Assembly: GCF_001949145.1 (NCBI RefSeq) | Contig: NW_019091673.1 | Coordinates: 50,565 to 88,575, forward strand | Length of the DNA: 38,011 nucleotides | Source: Acanthaster planci | Taxonomy: Eukaryota > Echinodermata > Asteroidea > Valvatida > Acanthasteridae | Direction of reading: 5' to 3' | In this document: positions 32,701 through 38,011 of the stretch, in pieces | Layout of the letters: every line of letters starts with the position of its first letter | Position numbering within the stretch: position 1 is the first letter of the stretch | The notes under the pieces: generated by a model | Told to the model about the DNA's origin: nothing | What the model saw: the letters and a program-made list of their open reading frames with translations, nothing else | Databases searched by the model: none | Program-made: the position numbers and the translations under genes

Positions 32701-35700
32701 CAAACAATACTTCAGTTTATTTCATTTAGATTTTTGAATTATCCAACAGTTAATCTCAGGTCCAATTACCCACAACCCTAAGTCCATCTTGGCATGGTCT
32801 GTGATGTAAAAGGATGACCTCAAGGGAGTACTCCTAAATGCTCCATTCAATGCCACATCATTCCTCCAATATATAGACCAACAGACATTGCACCAGTCGC
32901 TGTACTCCATGGAGCCATCCCAATTTCTGGGGCTGTGCTATCATGCCTTGCACGTTTTCAGTATTTGTGAGATAAAATATGCAACTTTTTAATGTTACAA
33001 CATGTATCATGATAAAACTCACAATACATATCATAGTAACAAAATGGCAGTCCCTAAACTTCTGTTTGACATGCATAGCATTTGCCATGCTATGCTATGC
33101 CATGCATGTCCGTACATGTACTACATGTACATGTTTGATTTTATATTTGCAATGGTTGCTATGTGAAGCTGCTACAGCTGTTTATTTTGAGATATCTATT
33201 CAACTAAATAATAATCAGTTCATAATTCCATGAGTCAGATTTTTAGAGCCTGAAATTGTTGTTTTTGTCACAACATGTTTATAGCCAAGTATTTTGATGC
33301 ATATTGTTTGCTGTGTGACATGTCATCAGGGAATTCTTGTATCTTTATAGGGTTGACTTTCTTGTTTCCATTTTGGCATAATTGTTTGCAGACTCAAGTT
33401 TTCAAAATTATCACATCACACTGTTGTAGTCAACCCCATCACAAGTCCTTTCACAAGGTCAGTCATAAGTGATAGGACGACCAATGACAAAAGAATGCTT
33501 TTGTCACAGTTCATTCGAACAGCTTGTGAACTGGCTTTAGACGGGATGACTTGTGATGGACTTCCAGGGACTTGCAGGGACATGCAGGGATTTACAGAGA
33601 CATACAGGGACTTGTATGGACTTGCAGGGACGTGCGTGGACTTGCATGACTAGCAGAGACTTACAGGGGCTAGCAGGGACTTCCAGGGGCTAGCAGGGAC
33701 TTGCAGAAACTTACAGAGACTTACAGGGACTTGTGATGGACTCGACTACAATCAGCATCTGGTAGTTCCAAGAGTTTACTTCAGTAATCAATGTCTTGAA
33801 GCCACCTGTCAGCATTAGATATCGCATGCAACCCACAGCAGAGAGAGTACACAGTCAGCACTTACCAGCACACTGTGACCCTTGAAAAATTTAAAGGCCT
33901 TTTTCATATGATATCCCCTTGCCCAACCACCCCATTAGTTCATCCAAGGGGCACTCACTGTTGCTGAAGTCTTGCTTGCTCTGCCTTGTGTTGGTTACGT
34001 TGATCCTGGGTGACGTAAGACATCAACTCAAGTGATTCCTTGATACGCATCAGTATCTCATAGTTGGCACGCCCTTTCACCTAAAGGAAAATTGAAATAT
34101 TAACGGACTGATTGACTTTTGAAGTTACAGGCCCACAGAATTATTTGAACTTTAGCTGAATAGAGAAATATCACAGCCAACCTCACTTAAAGAAATAACA
34201 ACACTTTCAATAAAATATCAACCTTGAGCTTTCCCACTGTCAAATCAGCTGGACTGACTTACCATGATGCAGTACACTTCCTCATCAGGCTTCTTCCTTT
34301 TGCCTCCGATATGAGTAACACTGAACGACTGAGACATTTTACTCTGTCCTGTGGCAAAATTGAAAAGGGATAAAACTCAGAACAAATTTGCGACAAAACT
34401 TCTGCCAACTATTCTCTCAAGGTTTTGAAACAAATCAGCCGGCCAGCAAGCTCTGCCTACATGTACTTATTCCCCATCTATACCTCTTCTCCAATCTCAT
34501 CTGAGAGGGGGAGGTTCTGACACTGATCAATTAGCCAGCAGGTTCTTCCTGTTTATTTCCCCTCCTTACCCCTCTTCAATGGTTTCTTGCTCTGTTTGTC
34601 AGATTGATGTTTCTCTTCTCCCTTCCGGTCTCTCCCTGGACAAGCACAAACCCTGACATCAATCACCTGCCTTCCCAGAACTTGGCCACTGCAGAATACC
34701 AAGATACCACAAGGGAATTATATATTACTTTCTTACCCAGAGTTGGAAACCTTTAGTATTTTGCTACATGTACCAGGAGCTGTACTAGGAGAAGTAGTTA
34801 GCATTTAGATGACTATCAATCTCAATGCATGCCATCACTAAATTAAACTATGTATTTGGCATTTGAATTCATTAAATAAGTGGTCACATCACCAAAGATG
34901 TATAATACATAAGACTAGTTGCAACAATGGTAATGTCATGTTTTCTTTGAGGTAACATGGGAACGAGTTGATGTGCCAAGACTTCGCAGCAATATCAAAT
35001 GCTGTAGAGCTTATTATCTGGTCTCGTCTACAATGTACATGTAAATGACAATATGACAAGTTTGATGATGCTATGCTAAGGCTGGTCACCTTTAAGAGGT
35101 CAAGAATTCGATGCATGAAGGGACCAGGCTGAAGACAGCAATTTTATCAGAGAAATAACAAAACTAGACAAAGGTTCAATGGAAGAAAGAACAAGTTTTG
35201 GACTTCTCTTCCTGAGTATGTACTTGTTTTCCAGCGTGAAGACGGTCTGTATCTGCCTCCTGTTCAAACCTCCAACACATGATAAGAAGCACTTGAAGGT
35301 CAGGAGGTAGGTAGTATGCTCCGTGCCCACCTGGGGCATGTTATAGGCCATCATCACACTCATTCTGCCTGTTGTTGGGTCTTCCTCATAGATGGCACTG
35401 GGATCGGAACAAGTGATGAGATGATGGCCAGAGAGTTCTGCAAAAGAAATGTTGGAACATTTGATGGTTAAATACATTCCAGGAAGGTAATTACCAACTT
35501 AACAGGTGACACTTAACTTCTGCTACAAAAAAGGTTGTAAATTGAAAGGAATTGTCCTGAGAATGACACACATGTACCTGCCAACAATCAAAAGTCATTG
35601 AAACACCAATTGTAGGAGCCCACGGCAAAACAAGCAGCCGGGTGAGAGAAGTTGTCTTCATGTACGCACATGTATGTACGTGTGTGTAATAACTGCCATT

Positions 35701-37930
35701 TTGACGCAGCAAATAGCATCGTCTTTTTTTGCAAATAGCCCCCTCCTTCTGCTGGGAGCTTTTCATCTACAGATCTTTTTCCTTCTTGTGGAAATCAGAG
35801 CGTTCAAATTTTTTTGGCCTTTGAAAATTTGAAAAGTGGAACAGTTCCAATTAAATTGGTATCACAATCTATGTGACTATTTCATCAGGCCCATTTATCG
35901 GTACATTTTGACAAGTGAGGCTCACCGATGGCAGTGTTACAATGAAATAACACAAAACTATGAGAGAAGTGCAGCAACTTTTTCTTAACCACAACTGCCT
36001 CACAGGTGGATTATGTCTGACGGGCTTTACCATGAGCAGAGCAGAGAGGTTACATCTATGAGGTTCATTTTTAATTTAAGTTAAACTGACTTTTGAACTT
36101 TTCCACAACATTTGAGACAAGTATGAGTTGTCTGACCTCCTGACGGGCCTGTGTGGTTGGGACACCTGCGGACAGTCTCCTGAATGTATTCTGGCTTCTT
36201 GAAGATAGGCATGGCCCTGATGTAGCTACCTGCCGGTGGCTCATGGGTGGTCTTAAACATTATTGGACAAGCCTTGTCCTTGTCTACAAACAACTTCTTG
36301 AGCGTCTGTGAGTACTGCAATCAGATCAGAATGACATGAGACAAGAGTCATCAAGTACACCGCCCAATGCAATGGTGGCAGGATCAGAATTCAGAGTATT
36401 TTGGTAAGCCTTGTTTGCAAAACAGAGAAGTCTTTTTTAATGGAGTGATAAATCTGAAGAAACTGAGCTGACATCATAAATATAACAGTAGTCTGAACGT
36501 AGAAAAATAGGTAAAAAAGCAACATGCACAATGCAAAAGTTCATCCTTGATCATCATGTGCATAGCAGGCATTTGGACAATAAATACCTCCAGTGCACTA
36601 CGTGACTTATACTTGAAAGCAATCATTTTCCATGATTTTGTATATGACATCCACCAGGAAATTCAACATTCGTTTTGTGCATGTTTCAGTGGACCTTTTT
36701 TGCTCTAAATTGCCTTAAATGCTACAGAATTTGTACTCTTTGTCCACATGCTTTCTTGACCCAGTCAAACTCTCTGTAAACATTTTGTACAAGCTACATG
36801 GAAGTCATCACAACTCCATCAAATTCAACTCTATTGTACATGTACCAGTACCATAAAGGAACATCCTCTGTACTTGCTTGGGAGAACTCAGGCCCTTAAT
36901 GAAGCGACAATGGTTCAGCTCCACATTCTGAAGTCTATTTAAAATTGGCAATGAATTTTGATGTTTCAGAATATTTCAGGATTGCCACTTCCCAAAATTA
37001 AACACAAGAAACTCCTTTTACTGCCTCACCATCATACATGTACATGTATATCTGTTTTTAAATACATTCTGTGTGATGGCCATAAGGCAGACAGAACAGT
37101 TCTTAGTTTAACTGATGAATACTGAAACACGATATATTTTATTCTCCCTCTGATTGCCGGAGAAAAGAAATATTATACGGGTGTGGAATCTGTGCTTTGT
37201 TAAAAATACAAGTATGTAGAGAATTTGATCCTTACTGTCCAGATGCATGCACGTACAGTACATGCATGTGCTGGATTTCAAATTCTACATTTGCCTATCA
37301 GAATTACACACTGCAGGACAGATGGCCATAGGCAGAGACCATGATCATTGTGGAAAGAATCATCAAGCTGCTACATCAATAAGAACATGGCATGGCAAGC
37401 CTGATGGTACCGGGTAAATGAGCCAAACAAGGACACTCTGTGAATTGGTAGCAAGACTAGAACATTCCACTGCAGTACTTCGTTTCTCAGAAAATATCTG
37501 CGTACAACATACTGAACCAATAAGGTAACCTTTGAAGCTATCTGCACTGAAAAGTACCGGTAATTTAAGTAATTAACCATAACATAAGTATCTTACACTG
37601 ACCGCAGTAATGGATCAGGTTTGAGCAGCTTGTTACTCACATTACTAAAAAGAAAATCCTACCGGTAGAAAACTTTCACAAGTTTTTATGGTACATCTGA
37701 ATTGTATGTCCACACCTTTTTTATTAGATGCATTCAAAACATGAAATACAGTGTATGTCTTCCAGTAGCATGAATCTGTATCATAGCTGTACAGGAGCAA
37801 TGCCAATGATTTGATATGATATCATCAAGCAGCCATATGTTCACTTACTGTCCAGCTGACACTTTTGGCAGCAGTTGAGGTTGGCTGGCCAAGGTAAATT
37901 TCAAATCCATAATCTCCTGTATAGTCCACA
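20507..37930 (-). CDS. TP63/TP73-like: p53-family transcription factor, p63/p73 type with SAM domain: nine exons (5' end outside window)
   Basis: This is the gene-level span. The exons on the - strand are 37930-37849, 36314-36137, 35437-35224, 34688-34570, 34348-34263, 34080-33959, 25538-25110, 23070-22977 and 20770-20507. All junction phases match, giving 528 residues and a TAG stop. The domains are: DNA-binding about 1-180; basic GGKRKKP (NLS-like) about 213-219; tetramerisation about 226-262; Ser/Gln/Pro-rich linker about 268-400; SAM about 405-470; and a tail ending QQDDEEDS. Zinc ligands C78, H81, C136 and C140, and DNA contacts equivalent to human p53 K120, R248, R273 and R280, are present. 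The SAM domain places it with p63/p73 rather than p53 itself. It would act in the nucleus as a tetramer on p53 response elements. The transactivation domain and promoter(s) lie right of the window. Confidence 0.95.
20771..22976 (-). other. p63/p73-like intron between the SAM exons
   Basis: This intron of about 2.2 kb holds a 51-bp TTAA-flanked hairpin element at 21631-21681. No other gene is seen; the + strand open frames 20547-20870 and 20297-20605 overlap the antisense of the last exon and are shadows. Confidence 0.7.
21631..21681 (+). mobile_element. 51-bp TTAA-flanked hairpin element, copy 1
   Basis: The element is flanked by TTAA at 21627-21630 and 21682-21685. It begins CCCTAACACTCCTCAGTCCT and ends GATTGAGGAGGGTTAGGG, so almost the whole element is a terminal inverted repeat around a short asymmetric centre (CCAACAGGTG). 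A near-identical copy lies inverted at 24936-24986. TTAA duplication with CCCTAA- ends suggests a miniature piggyBac-like element; the ends also resemble the telomere repeat. Confidence 0.75.
22977..23070 (-). CDS. TP63/TP73-like: p63/p73-like exon: first part of SAM domain
   Basis: The 94 nt give [19 protein letters not shown] then [12 protein letters not shown]. This matches the p63/p73 SAM start (FL..LGC..C(L/I)(D/E)YFT..GL.TIYQ(I/L)...). The acceptor is TTTGTGTTGCATTGCAG and the donor GAG|GTGAGT. The first base completes an AGC (Ser) codon from the previous exon. Confidence 0.93.
23159..23325 (+). repeat. Dispersed repeat A, copy 1
   Basis: The segment has ATGCAAATTCCTTTGCACT, then AACTTGATCAACTGTAGTGT and GCCCTCAAGGCCCACGATGC. 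It is the approximate reverse complement of 24775-24930. A shorter related piece is at 23398-23475 (TCCACTGCACGCAACCTACC, then CACTAAATATGCA). It lies about 90 bp upstream (- strand sense) of a SAM exon, in the intron. Confidence 0.7.
23398..23475 (+). repeat. Dispersed repeat A, partial copy
   Basis: It shares GAGTCCACTGCACGCAACCT and ATTCACTAAATATGCA with the inverse of 24890-24930, and the GCAGTG(G/T)GGGA motif with 23159-23230. It is clearly related but short and diverged. Confidence 0.55.
24234..24455. repeat. 73-bp tandem repeat, 3 copies
   Basis: The unit, starting TGGATTGAATCTGACAGGGG and containing CCTCATGCATATGTAATAAT, is repeated at a 73-bp period (TGAATCTGAC at 24241, 24314 and 24387). 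The copies are practically identical, so the array is young or homogenised. It is intronic in the p63/p73-like gene. Confidence 0.95.
24775..24930 (-). repeat. Dispersed repeat A, inverted copy
   Basis: Read on the - strand it has CACTAAATATGCAAATTCCT, ATCAACCGTAGTGTGCCCTC and CCCATGATGCGTAG, matching 23159-23325. Its outer end abuts the 51-bp hairpin element that starts at 24936. Confidence 0.7.
24936..24986 (-). mobile_element. 51-bp TTAA-flanked hairpin element, copy 2
   Basis: TTAA lies at 24932-24935 and 24987-24990. It begins CCCTAACAGTCCTCAATCCT and ends GACTGAGGACTGTTAGGG. Its centre (TTCACCTGTTGG) is the reverse complement of copy 1, so it is the same element in the other orientation, with about 2-3 differences. 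A possible decayed third copy lies near 25782-25846 (TTAACAGTCCCAAATCCTCC ... GGGGTTAGGGTTTTAA). Confidence 0.75.
25110..25538 (-). CDS. TP63/TP73-like: p63/p73-like exon: Ser/Gln/Pro-rich linker
   Basis: The 429-nt exon adds 142 full codons. The product starts [20 protein letters not shown], has [20 protein letters not shown] and ends [12 protein letters not shown], leading into the SAM domain. It is Ser-, Gln- and Pro-rich, as is the region between the tetramerisation and SAM domains of p63/p73, but without close conservation. The acceptor is CTGATCGCAG and the donor AG|GTGAGC, phase 2 on the donor side. The first Met in the open frame is internal, since CA + A (Gln) and IPN precede it after splicing. 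Confidence 0.9.
29627..29820. mobile_element. Short element with G/C-rich terminal inverted repeats
   Basis: The left end GCACCTAGCAATCGTCCCCC with CCCCACCCAAAG mirrors the right end (- strand GTGCCTATCAATTCCCCCCC with CACCCCACCCAAG). The span is about 190 bp. No ORF of substance and no clear target duplication were seen. A MITE is the simplest reading. Confidence 0.55.
31602..32179. other. Unassigned overlapping open frames
   Basis: A 161-codon + strand frame (31694-32179) overlaps a 135-codon - strand frame (31602-32009). Neither product matches a family I recognise, and no start context or splice support is visible. Stop-poor sequence on both strands beside a SINE suggests repeat-derived sequence, but this is unproven. 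Confidence 0.3.
32158..32494 (-). mobile_element. tRNA-derived SINE
   Basis: On the - strand an A-box-like TGGCGTAGTGG (32484-32474) is followed by a B box GGTTCGAATCC (32435-32425), the internal promoter of RNA polymerase III. Downstream come TTGGTTAAGTCACCTTACCC and AAATGGGTGCCTG, blocks widespread in metazoan SINEs. The tail is GATGGCGCTTTACAAATGTG followed by TTATTATTAT. The tRNA-like head is too decayed to be a working tRNA. It inserted in the sense of the p63/p73-like gene, in an intron. Confidence 0.75.
33548..33740. repeat. 10-bp-period tandem repeat (GGGACTTGCA-like)
   Basis: About 18-19 imperfect units of a decamer resembling GGGACTTGCA or GAGACTTACA are in near-constant 10-bp register. 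ACTTGTGATGGACT occurs at both ends. It lies 220 bp after the tetramerisation exon in gene sense. The unit is not a multiple of 3, so it is not protein-coding. Confidence 0.9.
33959..34080 (-). CDS. TP63/TP73-like: p63/p73-like exon: tetramerisation domain
   Basis: Forty codons plus 2 nt: [20 protein letters not shown] then [20 protein letters not shown]. It matches the p63/p73 tetramerisation domain (VRGRE.(F/Y)E.L(M/L)K(L/I)KESLELM): strand, Gly-Arg turn and amphipathic helix. The following Gln-rich end continues the second helix seen in p63/p73 but not in p53. The acceptor is CCTTTAG, phase 0, and the donor CA|GTGAGT, phase 2. Confidence 0.96.
34263..34348 (-). CDS. TP63/TP73-like: p63/p73-like exon: basic NLS-like region
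   Basis: The 86 nt encode [20 protein letters not shown] then [16 protein letters not shown] is the counterpart of the basic nuclear-localisation stretch before the tetramerisation domain in p53-family proteins (K(R/K)...DDE(L/V)YYL). The acceptor is TTTTGCCACAG and the donor ATG|GTAAGT, phase 0. Confidence 0.9.
34570..34688 (-). CDS. TP63/TP73-like: p63/p73-like exon: C-terminal DNA-binding helix
   Basis: The 119 nt encode [20 protein letters not shown] then [31 protein letters not shown] is the loop-sheet-helix core of the p53 family. It keeps the equivalents of human R273 and C275-R282, which contact DNA in the major groove. A Lys-rich tail follows. The acceptor is TATTCTGCAG and the donor G|GTAAGG, phase 1. 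Confidence 0.96.
35224..35437 (-). CDS. TP63/TP73-like: p63/p73-like exon: central DNA-binding domain
   Basis: The 214 nt encode [40 protein letters not shown], then [16 protein letters not shown] and [14 protein letters not shown]. The YVEDP.TGR.SV, PQVGTE.TT and (M/K)C..SCVGG.NRR blocks are p63/p73 hallmarks. The two Cys of FKCFLSC are zinc ligands; NRR carries the minor-groove Arg (human R248). Where p63 has MNRRPI, this has LNRRQI. The acceptor is TTCTTTTGCAG and the donor AA|GTACAT, phases 1 and 2. Confidence 0.96.
35438..36136 (-). other. p63/p73-like intron
   Basis: This 699-bp intron lies between two DNA-binding exons. No other feature is recognised; the - strand frame 35491-35766 shows no domain. 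Confidence 0.85.
36137..36314 (-). CDS. TP63/TP73-like: p63/p73-like exon: N-terminal half of DNA-binding domain
   Basis: The 178 nt encode [40 protein letters not shown], then [19 protein letters not shown]. It matches p63 (YS.ELKKLYCQ.AKTCPI, PPP.G..IRAMP(V/I)(Y/F)KK, VV(K/R)RCPNH). Cys and His of RRCPNH are zinc ligands and the preceding Arg equals human R175. The segment after NH is shortened compared with vertebrate p63 (no ELSREFNEG). The acceptor is TCTGATTGCAG, phase 0, and the donor GGAG|GTCAGA, phase 1. Confidence 0.96.
36315..37848 (-). other. p63/p73-like intron
   Basis: This 1.5-kb intron contains short palindromic ACATGT/ATGCAT motifs (around 37035 and 37240-37270) but no gene. 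Confidence 0.8.
37849..37930 (-). CDS. TP63/TP73-like: p63/p73-like exon: start of DNA-binding domain
   Basis: The 82 nt encode [20 protein letters not shown] then AKSVSWT, joined to YSQTLKK. It matches the domain start in p63 (TDYPG.(H/Y).F.V.F......AKSATWTYS). The Lys of AKS corresponds to human p53 K120. The acceptor is GTTTATTTTAG and the donor ACA|GTAAGT, phase 0. The exon starts with one base of a split codon, so at least one further exon lies to the right of the window. Confidence 0.95.
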
Positions 37931-38011
37931 CTAAAATAAACATTCACAGAATTAGTATGAACATGCAAGAACACAAATTTACTCACGTGTAACCATATAA
38001 TACCTGTACAA

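Larger units (their letters stand above)
25539..33958 (-). other. Large p63/p73-like intron (8.4 kb)
   Basis: Apart from the repeats listed separately, I see no exon here. ORFs such as 27415-27702 and 30514-30798 lack recognisable domains. In vertebrate p63/p73 this region separates the tetramerisation exon from the C-terminal exons used for isoforms, so unrecognised alternative ends are possible. Confidence 0.6.

Overview
This is a eukaryotic, metazoan window. Its genes are split by GT-AG introns, most DNA is intronic or intergenic, and it carries MITEs, a tRNA-derived SINE and a decayed DIRS-type retrotransposon. The frequent palindromes ACATGT/TACATGTA and ACCGGT, and the gene content, suggest a marine invertebrate. 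A deuterostome such as a lancelet or hemichordate is my first guess, but a mollusc cannot be excluded. There is no bacterial-style gene organisation.

Two protein-coding genes are recognisable, and they converge tail to tail. (1) On the + strand, positions 1421-11989 hold the last five exons of a CLC-type voltage-gated chloride channel of the ClC-1/ClC-2/ClC-K class: the cytosolic linker, the second CBS domain and the stop codon. The membrane part lies left of the window. (2) On the - strand, from 37930 down to 20507, nine exons encode most of a p53-family transcription factor of the p63/p73 type. In order they give the DNA-binding domain, a basic NLS-like stretch, the tetramerisation domain, a Ser/Gln/Pro-rich linker, a SAM domain and a p63/p73-like tail. 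All splice phases join into one 528-residue reading frame with a stop. Only the N-terminal transactivation region, and any alternative promoter, lie beyond the right edge.

Region by region: 1-5236 holds CLC linker exons and the first half of CBS2. 5237-11450 is one large CLC intron loaded with mobile DNA: a 464-bp foldback inverted repeat, a TTAA-flanked MITE, a broken DIRS-like tyrosine-recombinase retrotransposon on the - strand, and a second MITE copy in opposite orientation containing a 253-bp assembly gap. 11451-11989 completes the channel. 11990-20506 is the intergenic or 3'-UTR space with two more copies of the MITE. 20507-38011 is the p63/p73 gene. Its introns contain 51-bp TTAA-flanked hairpin elements, an inverted dispersed repeat around the second SAM intron, a 73-bp x 3 tandem repeat, a G-rich terminal-inverted-repeat element, a SINE and a 10-bp-period tandem repeat.

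The two genes do not obviously act together. Their adjacency recalls the CLCN2-TP63 linkage on human 3q27-28 and the CLCNKA/B-TP73 linkage on 1p36, so the window may preserve the pre-duplication arrangement. I found no convincing new enzymatic or defence system. The most novel material is the set of short non-autonomous repeats.
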